A stretch of DNA of 64,000 bases from Chitinophaga filiformis (GCF_900102545.1 NZ_FNBN01000001.1:174799-238798), one strand, 5' to 3'; counted from the stretch's first letter, positions 44,441 to 54,870 are shown. The notes: generated by a model from the letters alone, not told the origin. Translations and numbers: made by a program.

Positions 44441-44472
44441 AAAAGGCCCTTCAGCACGTGCTGAAGGGCCTT
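44441..44472 (-). terminator. Terminator of metG
   Basis: A 26-base perfect palindrome (half-site GGCCCTTCAGCAC) at 44445-44470, followed on the minus strand by a T-rich tail. It begins 22 bases after the metG stop. Confidence 0.8.
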
Positions 44473-44492
44473 CCCATATCTCTAAAAACTAA

Positions 44493-46580
44493 CTATCTCA
44501 CTTCACTACCTGCATCTACAGCTGCATCCGGATTCACGAACACCAGCTTTCCTGCAGCATTCTCCGCCATCAGGATCATTCCCTGGCTTTCAATACCACG
44601 CATCTTCCTCGGCGCCAGGTTAGCTACCAGTGTCACCTGTTTGCCTACTACTTCTTCCGGTGCAAAATGCGCTGCAATACCTGATACAACAGTACGTTTC
44701 TCAGTACCAATATCCACCAGCAGTTTCAGTAGTTTATCCGCCTTCGGTACTTTTTCTGCTTCCAGAATGGTACCTACACGCAGATCCAGTTTAGCGAAAT
44801 CTTCAAACTGGATTTCTTCCTTCACTTCTTTCGGCTCAGGCGCTGCGGTTTCAGCCGGCGTTGCAGGTTTTACCAGACCAGCATGCAGTTTATCGATCTG
44901 CTCCTGTATTTTGGCGTCTTCAATCTGGACAAACAGCTTTTCTGCTGGACGCAGAGAATAACCTACTCTCACCAGATTCAGGCTGCCCGCATTTTCCCAA
45001 TCGAGCATGCGATCTACCACTTTCAGCATGTGACAGATTTTCTTAGCCGTAAACGGCAGGAATGGATTTGCCAGGATGGCCAGATTAGCTGTCAACTGCA
45101 AACAAAGATGCAAACAGTTATCGATCAGCTTCTGATTTTTTTCGGCCAGTTCCGGATTCTTTTCCATCTCTTTAGCCAATATCCACGGTTCTTTGTCCTG
45201 CAGATATTTATTACCCTTACGAGCTATATCAATCACTTCAGCCAGCGCTTCACGGAGGCGGAAATTCTCAATAGAATCTTCTATTTTCTGCTTTGAAGCC
45301 AATAGGTTAGGCAGTACTGCATCATCTTTTTCATCCTTTATTTCAGGATGGAAAGGAGGCACTTTCCCACCACACAGTTTATGCATCAATACCATGGTAC
45401 GGTGCACAAAACCACTGAAGATATCTGCCAGCTCACTATTGTTACGCTGCTGGAAATCCTTCCAGGTAAAGTCGTTATCCTTGGTTTCAGGAGCGGTGCT
45501 GGTTAATACATAACGCAGTACATCCTGCTGATCAGGGAAATCCTTTACGTAATCGTGTACCCAAACCGCCCAGTTGCGGGAAGTAGACACCTTATCTCCT
45601 TCAATGTTCAGGAACTCATTGGCCGGTACGTTGTCTGGCAATATGAAGTTACCATGTGCCTTGAGCATCGCCGGGAAGATGATACAGTGGAACACGATAT
45701 TATCTTTACCGATAAAGTGTACCAGCTTGGTATCTTCTTTACACCAGTAATCCGCCCAGTTTTCGGTCAGTTCCTTAGTAGCAGAAATGTACCCGATAGG
45801 CGCATCGAACCATACGTACAATACTTTTCCTTCCGCATCAGGCAGCGGTACCTTGATACCCCAGTTGCTGTCGCGGGTCATCGCACGACTTTGCAGACCG
45901 CTATCCAGCCAGCTTTTACACTGACCGTACACGTTATTTTTCCACTCTTTATGCCCTTCCAGGATCCACTCTTTCAGGAATGGTTCATAGTTCTGTAAAG
46001 GCATATACCAGTGCTTCGTCTGTTTTTTGACAGGTACGGCATTACTGAGGGTGGAACGCGGGTTGATCAGCTCATCCGGGCTGAGGGAAGATCCGCATTT
46101 CTCACACTGGTCGCCATATGCATTCGGATTGCCACATTTAGGGCAGGTACCGGTAATATAGCGGTCAGCCAGGAACACACCGGCAGTTTCATCAAAATAC
46201 TGCTCCGTTACTTTCTCTTCAAACAGTCCTTTATCGTACATGGTTTTGAAGAAAGCGGCTGAGGTTTCATGATGTACCTGTTTCGTGGTACGGGAGAAAA
46301 TATCGAAAGAGATACCCATGTCTGTAAAGCTGTCATAGATGATCTTATGATATTTATCCACAATATCCTGAGGAGTTACCCCTTCCTTCATCGCTTTGAT
46401 GGTGATAGGCACTCCATGTTCGTCTGTTCCTCCTACGAACTTTACATCCGCCTTTTTAGCACGCAGGTAGCGCACGTAAATGTCGGCGGGAATATAACAG
46501 CCTGCCAGGTGGCCGATGTGGACCGGTCCATTAGCATAAGGCAATGCCGCTGTTATTAGATATCTGTTAAATTTTCCCAT
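44493..46580 (-). CDS. metG: Methionyl-tRNA synthetase
   Basis: 695 residues, class I synthetase. The HIGH motif is GPVHIGH (residues 18-24); the zinc knuckle is [18 protein letters not shown]; the KMSKS loop is present as KVSTSRNW. The anticodon domain follows, and the C-terminal 110 residues are an EMAP/Arc1p-like tRNA-binding OB fold ([26 protein letters not shown]) joined by an Ala/Pro/Glu linker. A minus-strand -7 box TACCTTTG lies at 46695-46702, implying a leader of about 110 bases. Confidence 0.97.
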   Translation of the reverse strand: MGKFNRYLITAALPYANGPVHIGHLAGCYIPADIYVRYLRAKKADVKFVGGTDEHGVPITIKAMKEGVTPQDIVDKYHKIIYDSFTDMGISFDIFSRTTKQVHHETSAAFFKTMYDKGLFEEKVTEQYFDETAGVFLADRYITGTCPKCGNPNAYGDQCEKCGSSLSPDELINPRSTLSNAVPVKKQTKHWYMPLQNYEPFLKEWILEGHKEWKNNVYGQCKSWLDSGLQSRAMTRDSNWGIKVPLPDAEGKVLYVWFDAPIGYISATKELTENWADYWCKEDTKLVHFIGKDNIVFHCIIFPAMLKAHGNFILPDNVPANEFLNIEGDKVSTSRNWAVWVHDYVKDFPDQQDVLRYVLTSTAPETKDNDFTWKDFQQRNNSELADIFSGFVHRTMVLMHKLCGGKVPPFHPEIKDEKDDAVLPNLLASKQKIEDSIENFRLREALAEVIDIARKGNKYLQDKEPWILAKEMEKNPELAEKNQKLIDNCLHLCLQLTANLAILANPFLPFTAKKICHMLKVVDRMLDWENAGSLNLVRVGYSLRPAEKLFVQIEDAKIQEQIDKLHAGLVKPATPAETAAPEPKEVKEEIQFEDFAKLDLRVGTILEAEKVPKADKLLKLLVDIGTEKRTVVSGIAAHFAPEEVVGKQVTLVANLAPRKMRGIESQGMILMAENAAGKLVFVNPDAAVDAGSEVR

Positions 46581-46694
46581 GTTCGCTTAAAGAATGCTTA
46601 AATAATCGAAATTCTGTTTTTGGTTTTGGAAGAGCGAAAAGTATTTATCAATTTAGCCCTGTCAGGGTTGGGATATTCGCCCCCAAATAGTCTG

Positions 46695-46702
46695 CAAAGG
46701 TA
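46695..46702 (-). promoter_or_regulatory. -7 box for metG
   Basis: TACCTTTG on the minus strand, identical to the -7 boxes of atpD and the DUF6427-like gene. No TTTG was found at the right distance. It lies 17 bases before the divergent ldcA ATG. Confidence 0.45.
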
Positions 46703-46718
46703 ATTAAAGCATAGAACA

Positions 46719-47630
46719 ATGAGAATTCCGCCGTACCTCAAAAAAGGTGATCTTATAGGCATCACCTGTAGTAGTAGCAAAATGGACCAGCAGGCAGCAG
46801 AATATGCCGCTGGAGTGATCAGTTCCTGGGGTTACCAGGTACATCTGGGCATTACGGTAGGCACCAGTTTCCATAATTTTTCCGCTCCGGATGAGCTGCG
46901 GCTGGAAGAGCTGCAGGACATGCTGGACGATCCGGATATTAAGGCCATTATCTTTGGCCGTGGTGGTTATGGCCTGGTGTGCATACTGGACGACCTGGAT
47001 TTCAAGAAGTTCCGTAAGCATCCGAAATGGATATGCGGTTATAGCGACATTACCGTACTCCATACGCATATTCATCACCAATATGGTATACCCACCATCC
47101 ACTCTATGATGTGCAGCGGCATCAGGCCGGATACTGCAGAAAATGAGTATGTGGACAGCCTCCGCCTGGCACTGAAGGGTACCCCCTACCGCTATACCTC
47201 CGCACCTCATGACCTGAACCGCACTGGCAAGGCTACGGGTCAGCTGATCGGCGGGAACCTCTCTTTATTAGCCAACTTATCAGGTACAGATTCGCAACCC
47301 AATACCAAAGGAAAGATCCTTTTCCTGGAAGATATCAGCGAGTACCGTTATAACATTGACCGGATGATGTACAACCTGAAAAGAGCAGGATGGCTGGAAG
47401 ACCTGGCCGGACTGGTAGTAGGATCTTTTACAGATAGTAAAGAGACGGAAACACCTTTTGGCCAGACCGAATATGAAATTATCAGGAATATTGTGCAGGA
47501 TTACGATTATCCCGTTTGTTTCGGTTTCCCTGTGGGACATACAAATGAAAACTATGCCCTGAAAATAGGGTTAACGCACGAACTGCACGTTACTGCCAGA
47601 CAGGGTAGATTACTGCAACGCGAGATCTAA
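46719..47630 (+). CDS. LD-carboxypeptidase (S66 family)
   Basis: 303 residues. The nucleophile is Ser109 in CGYSDITVLH; GRGGYGL precedes it; the Glu is in LEDISEYRYNIDRM and the His in VGHTNENYAL. It removes the terminal D-alanine from murein tetrapeptides during cell-wall recycling; the relative MccF cleaves microcin C. Peptidoglycan recycling is more likely. No signal peptide, so cytoplasmic. Its last 21 bases overlap the convergent hydrolase gene. Confidence 0.9.
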   Translation: MRIPPYLKKGDLIGITCSSSKMDQQAAEYAAGVISSWGYQVHLGITVGTSFHNFSAPDELRLEELQDMLDDPDIKAIIFGRGGYGLVCILDDLDFKKFRKHPKWICGYSDITVLHTHIHHQYGIPTIHSMMCSGIRPDTAENEYVDSLRLALKGTPYRYTSAPHDLNRTGKATGQLIGGNLSLLANLSGTDSQPNTKGKILFLEDISEYRYNIDRMMYNLKRAGWLEDLAGLVVGSFTDSKETETPFGQTEYEIIRNIVQDYDYPVCFGFPVGHTNENYALKIGLTHELHVTARQGRLLQREI

Positions 47631-48413
47631 AGCTTTCCGGTATTCCGGATAGTTCTCCAGGTTACGATGATCAGCGCCCGGAATAGATATGAACCGGTCT
47701 CCCGGTTTCAACAGCTTTTCCAGTTTTTTAGCAGATGCCAATGGAATAGTGTGATCGTCCGTTCCGTGCATGATCACAACCGGCGCTGTTACTTTCGGCA
47801 GATATTCATCTGTAGGGAACTTGTAGTCCAGCATATACTGGTATGGATAGATGGGCGCCATCCGAGATGCCAGATCAACTATATTATAGTAAGGCGCTTC
47901 CAGCACCAGCCGTTTACAATCTCTCACAGTTGCCAGTTGAGCTGCCACACCGGTACCCAGGGATCTTCCAAAGATGATGATACTATCAGGCGGAAAGAAC
48001 GTCCTGGCCACTTTATACATTTGTAATGCATTGGCGTAGATAGTTTCTTCCGTTAAAGGACCAGTAGATTTACCATAGGTCGGATAATCCATCATCAACA
48101 CGCTGTAACCACGATTGATGCATTGCTGTGCCTTGCTGGCATATTTGGAGATGTTCCGCGCATTACCATGAAAATAGATCACTATGCCTTTGGGTGCAGG
48201 CGCTTTAAACAATACGGCACTCAAGGTTTCTTTATCATTGATACGGATACGCATTTCCTCGAAGGGTATATCGTATTTAAACGCATAATCTGCCGTCAGT
48301 GGTTCGGGATGGAAGATTATTTTCTTCTGCAGGAAATACAATACTACACCAACCAGCAGATAGATGGCCAGTATCCATGAAAGTATAGGACGTAGCTTTA
48401 ATTTACGGAACAT
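47610..48413 (-). CDS. Membrane-anchored alpha/beta hydrolase
   Basis: 267 residues with an N-terminal membrane helix (about 12-29). The hydrolase core shows the oxyanion region IYFHGNARN, the nucleophile Ser151 in FGRSLGTGVA, Asp in HGTDDHTIP and His in ADHRNLE. It resembles the ABHD13/Bem46-like group; substrate unknown. It lies 9 bases after the ThiF-like gene. Confidence 0.87.
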   Translation of the reverse strand: MFRKLKLRPILSWILAIYLLVGVVLYFLQKKIIFHPEPLTADYAFKYDIPFEEMRIRINDKETLSAVLFKAPAPKGIVIYFHGNARNISKYASKAQQCINRGYSVLMMDYPTYGKSTGPLTEETIYANALQMYKVARTFFPPDSIIIFGRSLGTGVAAQLATVRDCKRLVLEAPYYNIVDLASRMAPIYPYQYMLDYKFPTDEYLPKVTAPVVIMHGTDDHTIPLASAKKLEKLLKPGDRFISIPGADHRNLENYPEYRKALDLALQ

Positions 48414-48422
48414 GAACGATGT

Positions 48423-49235
48423 TTAATCTTCAATATCAGGAACGATTTCCAGATCATAGTCCTCCGCAGTCAGCACACCTTTAGCCCTTGTATCCGCCAG
48501 TATAGTGGCATTGGGCGCAAGTGTACTTACTTCATAGGTATTATGCAGGAAGTTCATACTATAGAACTTGTTTGCCAGACCATCTGGCACACCGGCAATG
48601 AATTTCAGCACTTCATTCACCATCATCATACCGGTAGCGCCGTGCGTTACACCGATAGCGCCGGCATCGAAATTACGATGATCATCTATCAGCTCCAGCG
48701 CGCAACGATAGGATGCTGCCGCATCTCCGCTGACAGGTGCGATATTAAAACCTGCCCACCAGGATACCCAGTTATGCACCTCACCGATCACAAAAGGTTT
48801 ACCTTCCGATATACATGCATCATTGATCACAAGATGTGTGGCTACATGCTGGGAACAATCAATCACAAGGTCCATACCCTGCAATAGTTGTTTTATATTG
48901 TCTGGTTTTACCTGTAACAGTAACGGATAATGCTTGGTAAAAGGATTGCTTGCCCACAGGCGACTGGCAGCCATCTTCGCTTTATGTTTACGTATATCCT
49001 GCATCTGATAAAGTGGCTGCCTGTGCATGTCTTCATCATTGATCACCCCGTAATCAGCAATACCGATCACACCAACACCACTGGCACTTAAATACTGAAT
49101 CACTGATGATCCCAGTCCGCCAGCCCCAACTACCAGTATACGTGTTTCCTTCAACTTTTCCTGCACTGCTACTCCCATACCGGGAACAGCAATAGGATGC
49201 TTGAAATGCGCTAATTCTTTTTCAAGTAATGCCAT
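48423..49235 (-). CDS. ThiF/MoeB-like E1 adenylyltransferase without zinc cysteines
   Basis: 270 residues. The nucleotide motif VVGAGGLGSS (about 35-44), IADYGVINDEDMHRQPLYQ with the catalytic Arg, and DLVIDCSQ are those of ThiF/MoeB. MoeB-type proteins bind zinc with two Cys pairs; here the first reads SYRC and the second place reads FDAGAIG without cysteine. It should adenylate the C-terminus of a ubiquitin-like sulfur carrier, but no ThiS or MoaD is nearby. It lies between a sensor kinase and a hydrolase. Confidence 0.85.
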   Translation of the reverse strand: MALLEKELAHFKHPIAVPGMGVAVQEKLKETRILVVGAGGLGSSVIQYLSASGVGVIGIADYGVINDEDMHRQPLYQMQDIRKHKAKMAASRLWASNPFTKHYPLLLQVKPDNIKQLLQGMDLVIDCSQHVATHLVINDACISEGKPFVIGEVHNWVSWWAGFNIAPVSGDAAASYRCALELIDDHRNFDAGAIGVTHGATGMMMVNEVLKFIAGVPDGLANKFYSMNFLHNTYEVSTLAPNATILADTRAKGVLTAEDYDLEIVPDIED

Positions 49236-49251
49236 AGCTACATCAGTTATT

Positions 49252-50619
49252 TTAATCCTGTGGAAATTCCATTGTAAACTTGCTACCCTTGCCTATTGCA
49301 CTCTCTACTTTGATCTTACCTTTATGGGCATCTACGATAGCTTTCACATAACTTAATCCCAATCCGAATCCTTTTACATTATGCACATTACCTGTATGTG
49401 CACGATAGAACTTTTCAAAGATACGGGAAATCGTATCACGACTCATACCAATACCATTATCAGCAATGGTAATAACGAGACTTTTACGTGTGTTATAAGT
49501 GGAGATCACCACTTCCAGGTGTTCTTTGGAATACTTGATAGCGTTATCGAGCAGGTTGAATATAACGTTGGAGAAATGTACATCATCCGCTTTGATGATA
49601 GGATTGATAGCATCGAGGCGAAGCTCTACCTGTCCCTGTTTGGAAGCCAACTGCAGTTGCAGGTTCTCCACTGTATGAGAGATCACTTCATGTACATCCA
49701 TCACCTGCAATTTCAACGCAATCTCATTTTTCTCCAGCAAGGCAGATTGCAGAATGCTTTCTACCTGCTTATTCATACGCTTATTCTCTTCCTTGATGAT
49801 ACCGGAGAAGTAGCGGATCTTCTCTTTATTGTCCATGACCTTTTCATTGCCGATGGCATCGATAGCGAGCGAGATAGTTGCCAGTGGCGTCTTCAGCTCA
49901 TGTGTCATGTTATTGATGAAGTCAGATTTGATCTCAGAGATCTTCTTCTGGTTCAGCATGGTGCGGATAGTGAGGATAAACGCTGTAATGATCACCGCGG
50001 TGAACAAAAGACCACCAGCCATCATTCTGCCAAGAGATAACAACAGTAGCAGGTCATTCTTTGGTTGTACAACTAACAGTGTTTCTGTTTCACCGGTGGC
50101 ATATTCAAAACTATTCAGCAGGGGAATGTACTGGAACAGGTAATCCATGCTATCTCTTCCGGCGCGCTCCACCATTTGTGTAAAGCCGGTAGACTGCATT
50201 TTTACACCGTTACTGTTACCGAAGTGACCTTTACCAAGAATAGCAAATTCAAAGGTCGTATCCAGGTGCTCATTGCGAAGTCCGGTAGATATCAGCTTCT
50301 GCACTTCATCGACTGTAAAGCGGTCACTGACGTGCACATTCAGGTCTATGGTAGTGGTAATTTCGTACTTATCAATAGCCAGGCCTTTATCAGCAGGCCT
50401 GATATTCGCCCCATCCACTTTAAAGCGCATAGGGGGTGCTTTACGTGCAAGCATCTGTTCGCGCACATTGTTCATTACGCCCACAGCTTTCTGTTCCATC
50501 TGCTCCCGGCGCACAATAGATGCGTTATATATCCAATTCACCTGTATCCAGATGATTCCCAATAATGACAGGGTAATTAACACCACAATAATGGGAAATA
50601 CTTTCTTCAATGGTACCAT
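49252..50619 (-). CDS. Sensor histidine kinase (RprX-like), no regulator beside it
   Basis: 455 residues: membrane helix 1 (about 8-28), a periplasmic domain of about 165 residues, helix 2 (about 197-218), then the HisKA domain with His240 in NMTHELKTPLATISLAID and the ATPase domain (NLLDNAIKYS, IADNGIGMS, GFGLGLSYV). All catalytic boxes are intact. The layout resembles RprX of Bacteroides. It starts a run of three same-direction genes (kinase, ThiF-like, hydrolase) spaced 9-16 bases. The response regulator at 31782-32543 is the obvious partner candidate. Confidence 0.93.
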   Translation of the reverse strand: MVPLKKVFPIIVVLITLSLLGIIWIQVNWIYNASIVRREQMEQKAVGVMNNVREQMLARKAPPMRFKVDGANIRPADKGLAIDKYEITTTIDLNVHVSDRFTVDEVQKLISTGLRNEHLDTTFEFAILGKGHFGNSNGVKMQSTGFTQMVERAGRDSMDYLFQYIPLLNSFEYATGETETLLVVQPKNDLLLLLSLGRMMAGGLLFTAVIITAFILTIRTMLNQKKISEIKSDFINNMTHELKTPLATISLAIDAIGNEKVMDNKEKIRYFSGIIKEENKRMNKQVESILQSALLEKNEIALKLQVMDVHEVISHTVENLQLQLASKQGQVELRLDAINPIIKADDVHFSNVIFNLLDNAIKYSKEHLEVVISTYNTRKSLVITIADNGIGMSRDTISRIFEKFYRAHTGNVHNVKGFGLGLSYVKAIVDAHKGKIKVESAIGKGSKFTMEFPQD

Positions 50620-50801
50620 GCTACTTCAATAGTAAGGCGCACAAGATACTCACAAACAGCGAGGGTACCAGCACCGTATTTGTTAAAAATGATTAATTGC
50701 TATAGCAACGTTAATACAAAATTAATCCGTCTAAACCTTTATCAGTATTCACTTTAGCAATAAAACATCACTTTAACGTAATTTTAACTGGGAAATAATA
50801 C

Positions 50802-50830
50802 TTGTTATTCCCTAATCTTCTGTACATTTG
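50802..50830 (+). promoter_or_regulatory. Promoter of a small transcript
   Basis: TTG (50802-50804), 18 bases, TACATTTG (50823-50830), close to the Bacteroidota consensus. Expected start near 50836. A second box, TAAATTTG (50848-50855), touches the ATG of the small ORF. Confidence 0.6.
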
Positions 50831-50855
50831 CCTTATCAAACTGGTACTAAATTTG

Positions 50856-50942
50856 ATGTATCAGTTATACAAACTAGCAATTTTAAATTTCTACATACAT
50901 CGACATGGATTCGTTTCCATAAGCGATTTAGATTTTGGTTGA
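50856..50942 (+). CDS. Candidate 28-codon small protein, or part of a small RNA
   Basis: ATG at 50856, TGA ending at 50942. The peptide begins MYQLYKLAILNFYIH and ends SDLDFG: a hydrophobic/basic front and an acidic end. It sits exactly between a promoter (start near 50836) and a terminator (50951-50975), giving a transcript of about 140 bases. I do not recognise it; the transcript may equally act as a non-coding RNA. The rest of the 587-bp gap 50620-51206 holds a palindromic repeat. Confidence 0.4.
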   Translation: MYQLYKLAILNFYIHRHGFVSISDLDFG

Positions 50943-50950
50943 TAAAATGG

Positions 50951-50975
50951 TAAGGAGGCTTTCTAGCCTCCTTTT
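50951..50975 (+). terminator. Terminator of the small transcript
   Basis: AAGGAGGCT, loop TTCT, AGCCTCCTT and a short T-run on the plus strand. No annotated plus-strand gene precedes it, which is why a small gene is suspected here. Confidence 0.8.
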
Positions 50976-50984
50976 ATGTTTTAC

Positions 50985-51062
50985 ATGGGTTGCACCCATT
51001 TATTCCCGTTTTATTCCCGGGGTTGCACCCCGGGCTACAAACAAGGACGCTCCTAACGGAGC
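50985..51062. repeat. Dispersed palindromic element (relative of the 3.5-4.3 kb array)
   Basis: Three hairpins in a row: ATGGGT-TGC-ACCCAT (50985-50999), CCCGGGGT-TGC-ACCCCGGG (51016-51034) and GCTCC-TAAC-GGAGC (51049-51062), with the linking sequence GGGCTACAAAC. The third stem differs from the array copy (AGACCCC/GGGGTCT) but keeps pairing. Confidence 0.85.
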
Positions 51063-51174
51063 TTACCTGCGCGACTTTTATGCAGGAATTCAAGTTTTTC
51101 CCTGTCCCTGAAATAATACATGATTCTGGCAAGTAAATCTGGAATAAATACTATTATACTTGCTTTCAATTAGT

Positions 51175-51182
51175 TAAATTTG
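51175..51182 (+). promoter_or_regulatory. -7 box of yqgE
   Basis: TAAATTTG, 24 bases before the ATG at 51207. It overlaps the alternative TTG start at 51180, which argues for the ATG as true start. Confidence 0.5.
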
Positions 51183-51206
51183 GTTAGTGATAAAATTGTT
51201 TGTGTT

Positions 51207-51761
51207 ATGGTTTCTTTATCGCCTGGAATACTGCTGATAGCTGACCCTTTCCTAAAAGATCAGAACTTCGCCCGTACCGTAGTGTTGCTGTGTGAACACC
51301 AGGAAGACAAAGGCAGTTTTGGCTTCGTGATCAACAAAGTGTTTGACCAACATTTAAATGACCTTGTACCTGAAGTACTCATAAATGACATCAAGATCTA
51401 CTACGGAGGTCCGGTACAGATAGATACCATCCATTTCATACATCAACAGCCGGAACTGATCAGAGGCGGCTTTGAGATCAGTCAGGGTGTATACTGGGGC
51501 GGAGAGTTTGATCAGGTAGTATCACTGATTAACAGTGGTCGCCTGGATCTCAACAAAATCAAATTCTTTATTGGTTACTCCGGTTGGAGTGGCGGACAGC
51601 TTGAAAATGAACTCAATGACAAATCATGGATCCTGTCAGAGAGCAATGTGCCACTTGTATTTGAGGAAAAAGAACAGAATATATGGCCGCAGGCTTTGAA
51701 GAACCTGGGCAGCAACTTTGCCATCATGGCCAACTTCCCTATAGATCCCCTGCTAAATTAA
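51207..51761 (+). CDS. YqgE/AlgH family protein (UPF0301)
   Basis: 184 residues starting MVSLSPGILLIADPFLKDQ. GSFGFVINKVF, YYGGPVQIDTIHFIHQ and FFIGYSGWSGGQLENEL are typical of the family. AlgH was linked to alginate regulation in Pseudomonas, but the molecular role is unknown. The ATG at 51207 is chosen over the upstream TTG because the -7 box would lie inside the longer form and because the family starts this way. Confidence 0.92.
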   Translation: MVSLSPGILLIADPFLKDQNFARTVVLLCEHQEDKGSFGFVINKVFDQHLNDLVPEVLINDIKIYYGGPVQIDTIHFIHQQPELIRGGFEISQGVYWGGEFDQVVSLINSGRLDLNKIKFFIGYSGWSGGQLENELNDKSWILSESNVPLVFEEKEQNIWPQALKNLGSNFAIMANFPIDPLLN

Positions 51762-51855
51762 TGACGTATATGCCCTTCCGTGTATGGGCAGACCGGCTCT
51801 ATTACCGTTTGTGGAAAAAAATTTAGAAAAATTATTATATGCCTACACTTTGAAG

Positions 51856-51961
51856 CCCAATGACTAACGTCGTTGGGAACATTACCATTGTGCCCAACCC
51901 CTGTTTCACACGAGGATATTTAAAAAAAATCAAATATCTTGCTAGGGCAAAAAAGTAATGT
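51856..51961 (+). ncRNA. Candidate structured RNA (hairpin plus nested helices)
   Basis: A 9-bp hairpin with one G-U pair (CCCAATGAC, loop TAAC, GTCGTTGGG; 51856-51877) is followed by three nested helices: ACATTAC/GTAATGT (51879-51885 with 51955-51961), TGCCC/GGGCA (51891-51895 with 51945-51949) and GATATTT/AAATATC (51915-51921 with 51932-51938). A near-promoter box TACACTTTG ends at 51851, which would start the RNA at the hairpin. Strand and extent are uncertain and no known RNA family was recognised. Confidence 0.4.
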
Positions 51962-52345
51962 AGTCAGAGCATTCTGTTGTTTGTAAACCTGCTATAGGAC
52001 ATCGAAGGGAAGGAAAATACTATATACCGAAACGAATATAATACCTATGAAGGACAAACCAGATTACGTTTACACCTTCCTGGATATATAATAAAAAACT
52101 GAACAATTTGACATAAGTAATTGAAACCCTTTTTTTAATGGGTTACAAACTTTGTTTTAAAACGGTTTAAGCAATAAAATCATTCAAGAGACATAAGACA
52201 TTCATGTTCATAGGAACAGGCCCTAGTGCCGCTGCAGGACTTGTTTTCTGCGCAGCCTGGACCTGATTTGTGCAACGCCCTGGCCAGTAGTCTTACTGCG
52301 CTCTTTTAACAGGGTTATTTATTAATTAGATTGGAATAGTTAGGA
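51962..52345. other. Gene-poor stretch between yqgE and atpC
   Basis: No convincing gene. Small hairpins occur (AACCC/GGGTT near 52126; CAGTA-GTCT-TACTG near 52285) and two tiny plus-strand ORFs of 14 and 20 codons (52047 and 52204), neither with a clear promoter. It could be the 3' part of the structured RNA before it or the leader of an unseen gene. Confidence 0.3.
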
Positions 52346-52385
52346 CAAAAAGAAAGGCCGGGTAATCCTACCCGGCCTATTTCTT
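52346..52385. terminator. Terminator after atpDC, probably bidirectional
   Basis: A perfect 10-bp stem (AGGCCGGGTA/TACCCGGCCT) with loop ATCC, T-rich on both strands downstream. It ends the atpDC transcript on the minus strand and could end an RNA from the left on the plus strand. Confidence 0.85.
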
Positions 52386-52462
52386 TCTGATCAGTGACCA
52401 GGAATTATCATCAAATATGATTTGTGTTAATCCCTGATCATTTTTGTCTGACCGTCTAAAAT

Positions 52463-52714
52463 TTATTTCACTTCTGCACCTTCCACAAGCACAGTCGCTT
52501 TATTTCTGTATACTTCCACGAAACCTCCTTCTATGTTATAGAATTCGCTCTGTGTCTTATCTTTCAGCACCTTCATCCTGCCTTTACCCAGGGCAGCGAT
52601 CAACGGAGCGTGCTTATCCAGCACTTCAAAGAGACCGTCAATGCCTGGCAGCTGTACACCATACACTTCGCCGGAATACAGTTTTCTTTCAGGTGTTAAT
52701 ACTTCTAATAACAT
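52463..52714 (-). CDS. atpC: ATP synthase epsilon subunit, short form
   Basis: 83 residues, only the N-terminal beta-sandwich (VLTPERKLYSGEVYGVQLPGIDGLFEVLDKHAPLIAAL). The C-terminal helical hairpin of the E. coli subunit is missing, as in other Bacteroidota. The subunit couples the F1 head to the c-ring. It lies 24 bases after atpD. Confidence 0.94.
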   Translation of the reverse strand: MLLEVLTPERKLYSGEVYGVQLPGIDGLFEVLDKHAPLIAALGKGRMKVLKDKTQSEFYNIEGGFVEVYRNKATVLVEGAEVK

Positions 52715-52738
52715 ATTAAAAGTTAAGGGTGAAAAATA

Positions 52739-54324
<1,586 letters not shown>

Positions 54325-54572
54325 AAATAGTAAAGCATCCCATGGACGATTGCCCATCGACCTTAGTTAGCAATTGTAAGTCAATTAGTTCTTAAAGTTT
54401 AGGCGAAGAATGTGGTCTGCAAGATAGCGTTTTTAACTTATCCAAATTAGTCCCTTCCCAATAGATAATCTTTTTTTATTATAAGCAATTCCTGATATTA
54501 GAAATACTCGTCAACCGTTAGCAGTCCTGCCTTTCAGACCATCCTTCCACTAACACTTTTTTAACAATTTTT

Positions 54573-54734
54573 GTGAAGATTTTGCTAAAAACACATCCTA
54601 CCAAACTGAGCAAAGCTGCTCTGGCAAAGGATTTAATGATTCTGGCACTGATATTGTTTTATTATAGTCAAGCTACTAATCTGACACCGTTCCATCAACT
54701 TAAAGAGATGCTCCAGGCCAGCTTTCAGCCTTAA
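54573..54734 (+). CDS. Possible 53-residue small membrane protein (GTG start)
   Basis: GTG at 54573, TAA at 54732-54734. The peptide has a basic front (MKILLKTHPTKLSKAALAKD), a hydrophobic stretch LMILALILFYY and a polar end. It lies in the 629-bp gap between divergent atpD and the DUF6600 gene. The 13-mer TAACAATTTTTGT stands just before it (54562) and again before the next gene (54811). Uncertain; the rest of the gap shows only an imperfect palindrome at 54733-54750. Confidence 0.35.
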   Translation: MKILLKTHPTKLSKAALAKDLMILALILFYYSQATNLTPFHQLKEMLQASFQP

Positions 54735-54870
54735 CAATTGATCAACTGTTAGTATACCACGCATTCGTTCACAATTAAAATTTAAGAGTCTTCGTGCAGA
54801 ACTAAATCGCTAACAATTTTTGTTTTGGGACAAATTATAAGTTGCCACACCCTTTTTAAAACAATCAGAT

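Noticed and set aside
51856..51961. Idea that the structured region is tmRNA, RNase P RNA, SRP RNA or a tRNA
   Set aside because: None of the conserved motifs of these RNAs (tRNA-like ends, GGAAGGAAGCAGCC-type loop, P4 sequence) was found.
52204..52266. 20-codon hydrophobic ORF near atpC
   Set aside because: No promoter, no terminator of its own, and too short to judge by composition.
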